The notes: generated by a model from the letters alone, not told the origin. A stretch of 64,000 nt of DNA from Flavitalea plasmicola (GCF_030546645.1 NZ_JAUOTO010000001.1:1-64000); one strand, 5' to 3'; numbered from the stretch's first letter, positions 13,501 to 19,313 are shown. Made by a program: numbers and translations.

Positions 13501-14021
13501 TGGGCGTGGAGGGGAGTGGCGCGGGGGATGTGATACAGTCGGTGAAGGAGCGATTGCGGCGGGTGCCGCGCAAGGGGTTGGGATATGGCGTGCTGCGATA
13601 TATGCTGGATGAGGGCAGGCAGGGGGTCGATGAATATGAGATCGTGTTCAACTACCTGGGTCAGCTGGACAATGCGGTGCGTGGCAGCCGGTGGTTTCGG
13701 GGAGCCTCGGAGTGGGCCGGGCGGCCACAGCGCGAGGAGGAGGGATATGAAGGAAAGCTCTCGATCACGGCATCAGTGGTAGGCGAAGAACTGGTGGTGT
13801 GGTGGAACTACAGCGGCCGCCAGTATGAGCAGCGGACGATCGAGGGATTGGCAGAGCTGTACATGGATCAGCTGCGGATGCTGATCGATCATTGTTGCCG
13901 CCGGAAGGGGGGCGTGCATACGCCGTCGGACTACGGGTTGGGTCATGCAGTGAGCCACCGGGAGCTCAGCCGGTTCCTGGAAGGAGAAGAGGAGGATATG
14001 GACGATATTTTAATTATATAG
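1524..14021 (+). CDS. Three-module nonribosomal peptide synthetase (Thr-E, Dap?, Tyr-E)
   Basis: 4165 residues. Approximate domain order: TubC-type docking 7-60; C1 78-520 (HHIASDG, H210-G216); A1 535-1025; PCP1 1046-1112 (Ser1077); E1 1131-1580 (HHLAVDG from H1263); C2 1604-2035 (HHILVDG from H1738); A2 2058-2545; PCP2 2565-2630 (Ser2596); C3 2651-3085 (HHIISDR from H2784); A3 3111-3595; PCP3 3615-3680 (Ser3643); E2 3697-4150. Pocket residues read by hand against PheA give A1 = DFWNIGMVHK (the Thr signature), A2 = VDCQISIASK (non-canonical, no Asp235) and A3 = DASTVAAVCK (Tyr-type). PCP1 and PCP3 carry GGDS, typical before epimerization domains, while PCP2 carries GGHS. Expected additions are D-Thr, Dap (inferred from flanking SbnA and SbnB) and D-Tyr. 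There is no thioesterase; the protein ends in an acidic tail, EEEDMDDILII, that could dock to another synthetase. Domain bounds are approximate. Confidence 0.97.
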   Translation: MEKAASSTLADVLQKIRRKGISIDCDGESLVIRTPDNEAIDEDVLADLRSHKTAIINFLKANRPVSPGAGNIITAREGMDQLPLSFAQERLWAIDHLFGSTQYHNPVVLRFEGGLDVAALKYTFRALLQRHEVLRTVIGTEDDKPHQQILSPDTLRDEQYFKELSDPAGLPEPVIKEFIAAPFDLSSDVPLRAMLIRTAVDSYLLTIVIHHIASDGWSIPLLTAEFLELYGSRCEQRPSGLKDLPVQYADYAIWQRNALKGPSAAGVLEYWRKKLSGAQRLDLPTDYPRPSTLSTSGSEIRFVIDAATADGLMRLAHRENATLYMTLLSALNVLLHRYSGQKDISIGTPVAGRTHPDVEGLIGFFVNTLVIRTDLDDNPSFTVLLQRVKDGVLEAFSHQEAPFEKVVESLNIEKTLDSNPLFDVLFSLQDMPQLPDTLPGGLKATPVVIKQSTAKFDIIFNVFRTKEELLLSIEYCTDLFNEDTIRRMGGHFCNLLGSIVGQDDQRIGDIFILSEEETNRLSEFAGASVPGGDGTIIDLIAAQSARTPSAEAMRFEDLSLSYEELEERSNRLGHYLRELGVGPEQLVGICIERSMEMVIGILGIMKAGGAYVPIDPEYPLERIEFMLEDTGAAVVLSSRESRGALPKGYGGRVVLVGEVGEGYATERPRSGLRPEHLAYVIYTSGSTGRPKGVMVEHRNVVQLFDAANLLYDFNKEDVWALFHSFCFDFSVWEMYGALLYGGRLVIVEKEVTRDAERFGALLAREAVTVLNQTPSAFYALQEQMASHPQALAVRYVIFGGEALDLGRVTQWKGLYPGCKLINMYGITETTVHVTYQEIGEEEMKRGGSIIGRAIPTLRVYLLDDSGHPAPLGFVGELYIGGAGVSRGYLKRPELMAERFVEDRFGDAGGRLYRSGDLGRWLPDGTIEYLGRKDEQVKIRGFRVELGEVERMLGSCKGVSQCAVVLREEGNGSHKTLAGYVVMEEDLDREAISVYLRRRLPEYMVPGIVVRLPELPLTGSGKVDRKALSRLEVGRVASSEYAAAEGELELLLSGVWSEVLGRSPIGREDNFFELGGDSIITIQVVSRCRRLGLELHPRDLFLYQTIRSLAMYLRERKEVYRGEAGLLEGASGLLPIQERFFRKGYKDPNHYNQAILLEIVKGVKGEWVEESLRLLAMHHDALRFRYEQQASGGWVQRYGKEAVFGWREEDVPKGMGLPEAGDWISGACDACQRGLSLEEGRLLQGLLLRTGPEMSHDRLLLVIHHLAVDGVSWRILLEDLDRLLEGRSRGEVTDLGRKSSSYRQWYKMLEQYGEEVEAERKYWEEQAAGPRRMKVDKEEEGSVQSDVRVAVMRLDRRQTRRLLQETNQAYHTEINDILLSGLWEALQEWGGTGEWLIGLEGHGREDWRGEVDLSRTVGWFTTLYPVILGVEGSGPGDVIRSVKERLRRVPHKGLGYGVLRYLRDGNRMNADEYDVVFNYLGQVDNAVSGSRWLRGAGEHVGAVERAENPFEGKFSITASVVGEELVVWWNYSSRQYEEETVKQLAEGYMEKLRVLIDHCGQQRETVYTPSDFGLGHAVGNHELSRFLEGRTWRGELRREVLREQSIYGLSGLQEGILFHGIYDKHSSAYALQFSCALGEVDVDLFRRSWELLLARHSILRSGFHYAELSVPVQCVYRDVELPFEVLDYRKLSAAEQAAALELFIKEEYGRGFDFHRPPLMRVTVIRLGGSRHQLVWSIHHILVDGWSMPVLMGELLDNYERLWEGREVKGGAEDNYGDYIRFIRGRDEREERKFWQGYLKGLEQGTLLPFADGRGERNKGIGEYGYQELVLEEDLTDRIREFGQRHHVTVNTIMQGVWAFLLGRYSGDEAVVYGVTVSGRPGELAGSENRVGLYINTIPLYVRLEEEMTVLAWLRRLQEEHTAAREYQYTPLARIQGWQGITGDLFDSVLLFENYPMGEVLARKNTLEIEDLRLKDHSNYLLTLTISKDKQFRIGFNYNGSLLPGAYIGLIKGHFDHIVHAFIDHPDMLLEKISLMTDEERLQTEALTNRSVSSPCLTKTIHELFDEQAARTPAATAIVHETFAMSYERMHAKSHSLAGYLMDSCQVRKGDIIAIALESSPALPISIMAVLKAGGIVLPLETSLPAGRISALIRDSKAGLLITNNKEFATLTDKVVFFRQQEEAIDEHRQNGSLPVCSPADVAYLIFTSGSTGKPKAVKLTHLNLVNQLQWFKEYFNMGPKDVFPQKTVINFVDSICELLFPVTLGASSIYLRPYNEIINDSRALSAWLTGIGATILQFVPSVFEHFAETTAIDALTSLRCLILSGEELKRHYKYDFEIHNIYGCSECSASSTVYRLDHRDDGKIPIGRPIDHTSIYIYNEKMEQVPPYMKGDIYIGGLGVCAGYLNDDDLTRQKLVPRKDGNGELIYKTGDIGSWLPDGAVLYWGRKDHMVKIRGVRVELQEIEASLTRIEGIDKAVVTGLYGSDTLASQVEILAAFTGPSSIPSKEIYEKLKTTLPPYMIPNRLLYLEKIPLNSSGKVDKKKILELAAAAGNDAAGMDQGPQNLLQQRLAEIWKAILKKSEIGINTNFFEAGGHSLTATRMVLRLQKDMQVEVELQELFNNPTIRELSDLIEKKGMSGFEGIPVAEKQEAYALSHAQRRLWIMDQLSGNNAAYNMAGGYRLTGRLDSKAFAAAYMELIRRHEILRTSFLYMDNGPMQKIHHPDDALFALRSIDLRQAEDVTSAARTVAEQEFNFVFDLQKVPLIRATLLHTREDEYVFLFVTHHIISDRWSLDLLTREIAAIYGAFVSGRPHTLPELRIHYKDFSFWQNEELRKSRYDDHRAYWLGMFQGPIPELDLPVARQRPDKKNYNGDSVGFIVGGATGYRLAEVGKQQQASLFMTLLASVNAFIYCYTGERDIVIGTPVSGRTVKDLEDQVGFYVNTLALRNKFNGEDSFEKLLQTVRHTTLLAYEHQDYPYDKLVEELNLTRNPSRQALFDVQVTLQNAGSLYDIPEMPGVRLDRFGDPAKTSRFDLVFNFIETMEGLNLSIDYDSDLFLKKDVERMGLHLIRMLEIIAGDSNVVLKDIEYIRPEEKLSLLGLNKVRHFGQGATVLDLFAAQVARDPGAAAARFEGKALSYGALEEQSNRLGHYLVGRGVQKGELVGLCVERGFEMIIGILGIMKAGGAYVPVDPSYPAERIRYMLSDSGARYVLSQGMLWYVLDGINFAEVIWLNDTADMEACSGAHVPVEVNGSDLAYVIYTSGSTGHPKGVMIEHGGLVNLVHNQVEDFHLRPGTRMLQFASPSFDASCSEIFTALSSGSCLILPAAGDILSAESLKACIAEYGIGIATLPPSYQQVFKEDTLALTTIVSAGEPLNVKIANNFQSRGIHVINAYGPTENTVCISLSKTPVLQDGTVTIGRPLNNVSVYILDQRGQLAPEGVVGELCVGGVQVARGYWNRPDLTAAQFVPDPFRGGRMYRTGDQARWLAGGNLEYLGRRDEQVKIRGHRVELGEIERALANCAGVLQCAVVTREDEAMNHKVLVGYVVLEVELEVEGLQEILRRELPEYMVPGILVRLAELPLTGSGKVDRKALSSQDLVRSERKAYVGAQDELEELLVGVWEEILGRSPIGREDNFFELGGDSIITIQVVSRCRREGIAFHPQDIFRWQTIGALSAYLRERKGMEEGETGQLEGISGLLPIQARFFRKEYKYRGHYNQAVLLDVEKGIRGEWIRESLLELVLHHDALRFRYVQGASGAWEQHYGREAVFGWCEQAIPEGMGSRETGDWISGTCDAYQRELSLEEGRLLQGLLLRTGPGMSHDRLLLVIHHLAVDGVSWRILLEDLDRLLDGRSRGEKVALGKKGSSYRQWYNVLEEYKAEVEMERGYWQEQERGRRQLQVDQEWEGSTLGDTKVVTRHLDREQTRLLLQETNQAYHTEINDILLSGLWGALRTWGGEEEWLVGLEGHGREDWGGQADISRTVGWFTSLYPVLLGVEGSGAGDVIQSVKERLRRVPRKGLGYGVLRYMLDEGRQGVDEYEIVFNYLGQLDNAVRGSRWFRGASEWAGRPQREEEGYEGKLSITASVVGEELVVWWNYSGRQYEQRTIEGLAELYMDQLRMLIDHCCRRKGGVHTPSDYGLGHAVSHRELSRFLEGEEEDMDDILII
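4600..6290 (+). repeat. First copy of a duplicated A-end/PCP/E coding block
   Basis: This stretch encodes the end of A1, PCP1 and E1, and closely resembles 12265-13985 (end of A3, PCP3, E2). Long runs match at the DNA level. Around 5304-5374, for instance, the HHLAVDGVSWR region and the following EDLDRLLEG codons differ from 13002-13072 at only a few positions. The two blocks also share an unusually G-rich coding strand. This points to duplication or gene conversion between modules. Confidence 0.8.
12265..13985 (+). repeat. Second copy of the duplicated A-end/PCP/E coding block
   Basis: Partner of 4600-6290. It encodes the end of A3, PCP3 and E2. Shared protein segments include SPIGREDNFFELGGDS, IITIQVVSRCRR, QETNQAYHTEINDILLSGLW and LSRFLEG. 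The match stops at LSRFLEG: copy one continues into the C2 linker, whereas this copy ends in the acidic C-terminal tail. Confidence 0.8.
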
Positions 14022-14044
14022 AGCCTGATCAGAAAGTTTAAACT

Positions 14045-15007
14045 ATGAGATATTTAAATGAAGAAGATGTATTAAAGATCGGAATTGACTGGCCCTCGCT
14101 TTTTGAAGTTATAGAAAGCGCCACGGCTGTCATCAATGATCATGCGTTCAGCCAGCCCGTGAAACCGTATTTAAGATACAAGGACCCAAGGAACAGGATC
14201 ATTGCCATGCCGGCCTATGTAGGAGGGGGATTCGATACGGCTGGAATAAAATGGATCGCCAGCTTTCCCGGAAACATTAAAAAAGGGATACCCAGGGCAC
14301 ATTCGGTGATGATATTAAATGAATCCGACACCGGCAAACCCTATTGTATATTCAACACCGGCTTGCTCAGCGGGATCAGGACGGCATCGGTCACCGGATC
14401 TGTGATAAACAAGTACCTGGCCGGCTCAGTACGGGGGAAGATCAATTTTGGCATGATCGGGTATGGTTTCATCGGCCGGCTGCATTTGTCCATGATCATG
14501 GAATGTTTTGAGCCCTTTATTGATAAGATCTACTTGTACGATCTAACAAAGATAAATGAGGAAGAAGTTCCTTCGGGATGGAAGGAGCGGGTAGTTCTCT
14601 GTCCGGGCTGGGAAGATGTATTCGATGCCGCAGATGTTTTCATTACTTGTACGGTATCTGAATCGCGGTACATCGATAGACCTCCGATCCGGCCTTCTTT
14701 ACATTTGAATGTTTCTTTAAGGGATTATACTACGGCATTTATGCGAAAGGCAGACCTGATCATAGTGGATAACTGGGAAGAAGTTTGCAGGGAAAATACC
14801 GATATCGAGTGTATGCATAGGGAGGGGACTCTGGATGAAGGGCAAGTGCATACTATCATAGATGTATTTCAGGGCAATATACTGACAGGCGTGGAGGATA
14901 AAGTGGTTATGTTCAATCCTATGGGAATGGCGGTATACGATATGGCGATTGCAAGGCATTACTGGAATCTGGCAGACAAGAGCAACATAGGAGTTCAGTT
15001 GGCATAA
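14045..15007 (+). CDS. sbnB: SbnB-like dehydrogenase, ornithine cyclodeaminase/mu-crystallin family (Dap synthesis)
   Basis: 320 residues of the ornithine cyclodeaminase/mu-crystallin family. The Rossmann nucleotide-binding glycine motif GMIGYGFIGRLH lies mid-protein, and the segment GIKWIASFPGN matches the substrate region of the family. In the staphyloferrin B pathway, SbnB uses NAD+ to oxidatively split N-(2-amino-2-carboxyethyl)-L-glutamate into L-2,3-diaminopropionate and 2-oxoglutarate. That function is inferred here from family membership and from pairing with the SbnA-like gene at 571 around a synthetase. It begins 23 nt after the synthetase stop and is the last + strand gene of the cluster, since the next gene is convergent. 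Ornithine or alanine dehydrogenase-like activity is the alternative, but the context argues for Dap synthesis. Confidence 0.9.
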   Translation: MRYLNEEDVLKIGIDWPSLFEVIESATAVINDHAFSQPVKPYLRYKDPRNRIIAMPAYVGGGFDTAGIKWIASFPGNIKKGIPRAHSVMILNESDTGKPYCIFNTGLLSGIRTASVTGSVINKYLAGSVRGKINFGMIGYGFIGRLHLSMIMECFEPFIDKIYLYDLTKINEEEVPSGWKERVVLCPGWEDVFDAADVFITCTVSESRYIDRPPIRPSLHLNVSLRDYTTAFMRKADLIIVDNWEEVCRENTDIECMHREGTLDEGQVHTIIDVFQGNILTGVEDKVVMFNPMGMAVYDMAIARHYWNLADKSNIGVQLA

Positions 15008-15015
15008 GGAAATTC

Positions 15016-15046
15016 AGGTCGGGTTGCTTACTCGACCTTTAAATTC
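15016..15046. terminator. Possible bidirectional terminator at the end of the NRPS operon
   Basis: A 6-bp stem AGGTCG (15016-15021) / CGACCT (15033-15038) followed by TTTAAATTCTT lies between the convergent sbnB-like and permease genes and overlaps the permease stop codon. The stem is short, so the call is weak and rests partly on position. Confidence 0.35.
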
Positions 15047-17427
15047 TTAGTAGGCTTCTCCCGGGAGGCTTTATAGGTTTGTGATATGATCGTGACCAGG
15101 CCTATGCCCAGCAATAGCACAAAGCATAACAAGGAGAAAGGAAACAAGAACCGGACGCGTGCCACAAAATTCTGCTGGAACAGGTAGCTCAGGGTGTATC
15201 CTATGGGCAGGCCGATGGCCCCGGCTATAACCAGCAGCTTAATAAATTTTGCAGACAGCAATGTAACCAGTTGTTTGTTGCTGGCGCCGATGACCTTGCG
15301 GATACTGATCTCTTTCCTTTTTACTTCCACGCTATAGATTACCAGGCCAAGCAACCCAAGTGTGGCAATGCTGATTGTCATAAAGGCCAGGTAACCCAGC
15401 AGGGAGAGAACAGCCCGTTGCGAATCCTTTCTTTCCAGGTCGTCGTCCAGCCAGGAGTAAGAAAAAGGACGGGATGCCGCAAATGTACTCCAGGTCTGGG
15501 AAATACGACGGACGACAGAGGTCTTATCACCCTTGTCAACGCTGATGAACAGGTAATTACTGGCGCCTTTTTTATTGCGGAAGGCCATTGGATCCACCGG
15601 CTTGCCTGCATTTTCGTAGGCGAAATCCTGCACGACGCCTATCACCTCCAATGCGGTGGAGTCATTAACCCAGAGTTTTTTTCCAAGGGCGTTCTCATAG
15701 TTTGCGTATCCCAGGCTCCTGGCGGCTTTGGTGTTTATGATGATATTCCGTTCTATTGCCGTGTCAACTCTTTCGCTGAAATTCCTTCCGGCGAGCAGCC
15801 TGATTTGCATGGCAGGTATGAACGTGGCGTCCGTAAAAAAATAATTGAGTGTCAATGAGCCTTTCTGAGCGTTGTCAATCCATCCAGGTCCCCGCATTCC
15901 GTTGTAATGCGGCCTGAAAGTCGTGGACAGGCTGGAAACGACCTGTACGCCTCCCGTACCGGAGATCGCATTGGAAGCGATCTTTTCATCCACGCCGTCG
16001 AGGGGTACCACCAATACATTATCCCGCTTGAATCCGGGATCTGCCGCCGCCATAAATGTGAATTGCCTGTAAAAGGAGAAGAGAAAAATAAAAATGATAA
16101 GGGATAAGCTGTATTGAAAAACGATCAGCACTTTTTGCAAACCTATTTTGCCGAAGACCTTTGCCGTGACAAGGTTTTTCAGGACCCTTAATGGATCAAA
16201 GGAAGACAGTATCCATGCTGGCGCAATACCTGCCAGGAAGCCTGTTAAAAGGGCGTAACCCAGGGTAAACAGGACGAAAGAAAGGCTGTACTTGAAGGCC
16301 GAAGGGATCATTTCATAATCATCGTTGAAGGGAGCCCAGTGTATAATGGCGATCAGCAGCATCCACGCGAATAACAAAGCCAGGAACGAATTCAGGCACG
16401 CTTCGATAATGTATTGCATGAATATCTGATAGCGTTTGGCGCCGGCTATTTTTCTAACTCCTACTTCCCGGGCCCTGGTAAGGGCTCTGGCTACACAAAG
16501 GTTTGTATAATTGAAACAGGCTGCCAGCAGGATAAGCAATGCGATCTCTATTTCTACCCATAATTTCGACCAGGAGGTACCTCCTCCGATGTCGTTGAAC
16601 ATAGCGCCTGTGGACGGTTTTATTTTTTCTATGGGCTGTGTGGCAAAAGACAATTTTCCTTGTTTGTCCTCTTTGTTGATCCTTTCGGCAACAGAGTTGA
16701 GCTGACCGTGGAGCGTGTTGGTTCCCGCGTCCTTTTTCATAAGCACATAGGTGTAGGCCGCCATACAATCTCCCCAATCCCCTGATTTGTCAGGCAACTG
16801 ATTGTTTTGCACCAGCTGCGATATGGCCGAAGCGGGGGCATAGGCATCAAAATCGATATGGGACTTTCCCTGGTCTTTCGCCAATATTCCTGTAACGACA
16901 AAATTGCCCTTATTTTCCCAGCTGATGATCTTTCCCATGGGATCTTCCCTGCCGAAGAATTTTTCAGCCGCATTCGCCGTCAGGACGATGTCATTGGGCT
17001 TCATCAGTGCTGTTTCCGGATTGCCGGACGCCAGCTTGAACCCAAACACCGTGAAAAAGGAAGGTTCTGTGAAAGCTCCGTTCAGATCCAGTTCCTTCGT
17101 GCCGAAAGCGACTTTTCCATGGAGCTCAGGGTAAAGGTTGACGACGTCTTCAATTTCAGCAGTATCCTCCTTTAGCAACTGATACAGGGGGAGGGGGGTG
17201 CTTGCGACCGACCAGCGGGCGCCGTCATTTTTATGGTAAGTGCTGATGATGCGTGAGGTCCTGTCCGGGTAAGGGTGGAAATGATCATAGCTGAGCTCTG
17301 TCTCCAGGATCACCATTACCATCATTCCGACCGACATGCTTAATCCCAATCCGAAAATGTTGATGAATGAGACTAATTTGTTCTTCTTTAAAGTTCTACG
17401 GGCGATCTTTATATAGCTGCCGATCAT
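15028..17427 (-). CDS. FtsX/MacB-type ABC transporter permease
   Basis: 799 residues with two tandem MacB_PCD-FtsX units. A first transmembrane segment lies near residues 18-42 and is followed by a periplasmic domain. Three segments follow in the first FtsX unit (within about 285-410), then a second N-terminal-type segment near 430-450, a second periplasmic domain, and three C-terminal segments after about 690. The conserved cytoplasmic loops REVGVRKIAGAKR and KEISIRKVIGASN before each FtsX helix are the most diagnostic feature. There is no ATP-binding domain, so a separate ATPase is needed and none is nearby. In Bacteroidota such permeases are numerous and mostly uncharacterised; relatives move lipoproteins, macrolides or antimicrobial peptides. 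The gene converges on the NRPS operon with a 20-nt gap, and a role in exporting its product is only a possibility. Confidence 0.88.
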   Translation of the reverse strand: MIGSYIKIARRTLKKNKLVSFINIFGLGLSMSVGMMVMVILETELSYDHFHPYPDRTSRIISTYHKNDGARWSVASTPLPLYQLLKEDTAEIEDVVNLYPELHGKVAFGTKELDLNGAFTEPSFFTVFGFKLASGNPETALMKPNDIVLTANAAEKFFGREDPMGKIISWENKGNFVVTGILAKDQGKSHIDFDAYAPASAISQLVQNNQLPDKSGDWGDCMAAYTYVLMKKDAGTNTLHGQLNSVAERINKEDKQGKLSFATQPIEKIKPSTGAMFNDIGGGTSWSKLWVEIEIALLILLAACFNYTNLCVARALTRAREVGVRKIAGAKRYQIFMQYIIEACLNSFLALLFAWMLLIAIIHWAPFNDDYEMIPSAFKYSLSFVLFTLGYALLTGFLAGIAPAWILSSFDPLRVLKNLVTAKVFGKIGLQKVLIVFQYSLSLIIFIFLFSFYRQFTFMAAADPGFKRDNVLVVPLDGVDEKIASNAISGTGGVQVVSSLSTTFRPHYNGMRGPGWIDNAQKGSLTLNYFFTDATFIPAMQIRLLAGRNFSERVDTAIERNIIINTKAARSLGYANYENALGKKLWVNDSTALEVIGVVQDFAYENAGKPVDPMAFRNKKGASNYLFISVDKGDKTSVVRRISQTWSTFAASRPFSYSWLDDDLERKDSQRAVLSLLGYLAFMTISIATLGLLGLVIYSVEVKRKEISIRKVIGASNKQLVTLLSAKFIKLLVIAGAIGLPIGYTLSYLFQQNFVARVRFLFPFSLLCFVLLLGIGLVTIISQTYKASREKPTKNLKVE

Positions 17428-17463
17428 AGGAAGGTTATTTGGCCAAAAGGTACAAAAAATGCA

Positions 17464-18288
17464 TCATTTTTTGGGAAAGGCGGACTCCTCTTTCATTACT
17501 TTTTGCCTGAACGCGGAAAAATCGTGCAAATCATTATGGCCGCCTCCATCGATGGCGATGAATTCGTCTCCGGGTTTAAGAAGCGCCTTAAGGCGCGCGG
17601 CATTGCTATAGGCCACTACTCCGTCATTTGTGCCATGAAAGATGGTTATGGGCGCAGTGACCGCCGGGAGATACTCGTACGTGGGGAACCGGTAGTGCAG
17701 CATACTTCCCACCGGATACAGGAATAAATAGCGCCGGGCCATCGACGTCATGCTGTAATAGGGGCATTCCAGGATCAGCCGGCGGCAATCCCTTATGGAT
17801 GCCAGCTGCGCGGCTATGCCTGTTCCCAGGCTTTTACCATATAGGATGATCTGGCTCGGAGGCCAGCGGCTGCGGGCCAACTTATATACGATAAGCGCGT
17901 GGGCATACAGGGCTTTCTCAGTGAGCTTTCCCGTGCTTTTGCCGAATCCGGGGTAATCGGGCATCCAGACCTCATAGCCCTTAGCCGTAAAGTCGGCGGC
18001 ATAGGGGGCATAATGGGTTACGTTCTGCTGGTTGCCGTGGAAATACAGCACCACTCCTTTTGGGGTGTCGGCGCCTTCCGGCTTGAATTGAATGATGTTG
18101 AGGTTGGTCTCTTTATCATAGGCCAGGTTGACTTCCGAATAAGGCTGTGTGAAATGATAGTTCGTCTTCCTGTCCACCGGCTCGGGGTGAAAGAGGAGCT
18201 TGTCCTGGAGATAATAGGCGGCGATGCCGATGATGGAATACAGCAGGATCAGAACTTTTGCCCAGCGGAAGATCTTTTTCTTCGTCAT
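17464..18288 (-). CDS. Membrane-anchored alpha/beta hydrolase
   Basis: About 274 residues from the preferred start at 18288. An upstream in-frame ATG at 18306 would add six residues. The N-terminus is a single hydrophobic helix (VLILLYSIIGIAAYYL) that should anchor the protein to the inner membrane with the catalytic domain outside or at the membrane face. The alpha/beta hydrolase triad is readable: serine in GKSLGTG, aspartate in HGTNDGV, histidine in GGGHNDL. Oxyanion-type residues occur in LYFHGN. The family resembles Bem46/YqkD-like serine hydrolases; the substrate is unknown. A paralogue with the same architecture follows at 18422-19210, separated by a heptad-repeat element. Confidence 0.85.
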   Translation of the reverse strand: MTKKKIFRWAKVLILLYSIIGIAAYYLQDKLLFHPEPVDRKTNYHFTQPYSEVNLAYDKETNLNIIQFKPEGADTPKGVVLYFHGNQQNVTHYAPYAADFTAKGYEVWMPDYPGFGKSTGKLTEKALYAHALIVYKLARSRWPPSQIILYGKSLGTGIAAQLASIRDCRRLILECPYYSMTSMARRYLFLYPVGSMLHYRFPTYEYLPAVTAPITIFHGTNDGVVAYSNAARLKALLKPGDEFIAIDGGGHNDLHDFSAFRQKVMKEESAFPKK

Positions 18289-18313
18289 TAGGGGGCAAGA
18301 TAGCACATAAAAC

Positions 18314-18404
18314 AGCTACAAGCTTCAAGCCACAAGTCGTTTGTTTACGCTCAGAAGGACTTATGCGGTCCAAGCTTGCAGCTTGTAGCTTGTCGCTTGT
18401 AGCC
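18314..18404. repeat. Heptad inverted repeat, copy 1
   Basis: The left arm (18314-18339) consists of 7-bp units AGCTACA, AGCTTCA, AGCCACA. The right arm (18371-18404) is built from the complementary units GCTTGCA, GCTTGTA, GCTTGTC. The arms can fold into a long imperfect stem. It lies between the two hydrolase genes, just upstream of the start of one and downstream of the stop of the other. The 21 bases at 18329-18349, running from the left arm into the loop, are identical to copy 3 near 24.2 kb. Confidence 0.85.
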
Positions 18405-18421
18405 CTGAAAGAGTTGCGCAG

Positions 18422-19210
18422 CTACTCTTTCAGTATGTCCCTGATGAAATTGTGATACTCGGGGAAAGTGTTGAGGTTATTATGCCCGCCGCCATGGATA
18501 CGGATGAGGGTGATCCTGGTGGGATTAAGCTGTTGGAGGCGCTCGCTATGTCGTATGGGGATGAGCCAGTCTCTGGTGCCGTGGAGGATATAGGTGTGGC
18601 ACCGAACACGGGGGAGCCAGAGGTCGGTGCGCAGATGATACCTGAGCACATATCGCACGGGCAACAGGGGAATAAACCGTTCCACCACCTTCCTGAAATT
18701 GTAGTACGGGCTGTCCAGGATCAGGTAGCGGGGATCATTGTCCGCAGCGATCTTGGCGGCAAATCCGCTGCCTATGCTGCGGCCATAAAGCAGCAGGCAG
18801 TCGGCGGGGCATTGTTGCAGGAGGGTGTCGTAAACGAACTGAAGGTCGCCCAGGATGGCGGCCTCGCCCCGGCGGCCCGTGCTCTTGCCAAAGCCGCGGT
18901 AGTCCACCAGTACCACATCGTAGTTGAAGCGATAGAAGTCCCGGGCATATTTCGCCCAGCCTTTGATGCTTCTGCTGTTGCCGTGGAGGTAGAGGATCAT
19001 TCCCGCCGGGCTGGGGCGGTGAAAATGCAGTCCGTTGATGCGTACGCCTTCGGAGACGTCGAAGAACAGTTCTTTAAAAGGGATGTCGTATTTATACACG
19101 AAATTGGCCGGCAGCTTTTCCGGCTTAAAGATAAGCTTGTCCTGGATGAAATAGGCGATGACAAGCAGGAGAGCGGCGCCGCCTATTACGTATAGTAGGT
19201 CGTGCAACAT
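18422..19210 (-). CDS. Membrane-anchored alpha/beta hydrolase, paralogue
   Basis: 262 residues, same layout as the hydrolase at 17464. An N-terminal transmembrane helix (LLYVIGGAALLLVIAYFI) is followed by FIQDKLIFKPEKLP, matching YLQDKLLFHPEPVD in the paralogue. The catalytic triad is read as serine in YGRSIGSG, aspartate in HGTRDWL and histidine in GGGHNNL. VDYRGFGKSTG is the typical strand-turn before the nucleophile. It is probably a membrane-associated serine hydrolase of unknown substrate. Gene order on the minus strand is kup, repeat copy 2, this gene, repeat copy 1, paralogue. The tandem arrangement suggests local duplication followed by marked divergence. Confidence 0.85.
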   Translation of the reverse strand: MLHDLLYVIGGAALLLVIAYFIQDKLIFKPEKLPANFVYKYDIPFKELFFDVSEGVRINGLHFHRPSPAGMILYLHGNSRSIKGWAKYARDFYRFNYDVVLVDYRGFGKSTGRRGEAAILGDLQFVYDTLLQQCPADCLLLYGRSIGSGFAAKIAADNDPRYLILDSPYYNFRKVVERFIPLLPVRYVLRYHLRTDLWLPRVRCHTYILHGTRDWLIPIRHSERLQQLNPTRITLIRIHGGGHNNLNTFPEYHNFIRDILKE

Positions 19211-19216
19211 TTAAAT

Positions 19217-19304
19217 AAGCTTCAAGCTGCAAGCTACAAGCTGCAAGCCGGATCTAATGAAGCCCCCTTGTAGCTAGAAGCTTGTAGCTTGCAGCTTTTT
19301 TTCG
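19217..19304. repeat. Heptad inverted repeat, copy 2
   Basis: The left arm (19217-19251) has five 7-bp units of the AAGCTNC type. The right arm (19267-19304) reads CTTGTAG, CTAGAAG, CTTGTAG, CTTGCAG and ends in a run of T. On the + strand this has the shape of an intrinsic terminator, yet both neighbouring genes run on the minus strand. It separates kup from the second hydrolase. Confidence 0.85.
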
Positions 19305-19313
19305 TGCTCGCAG

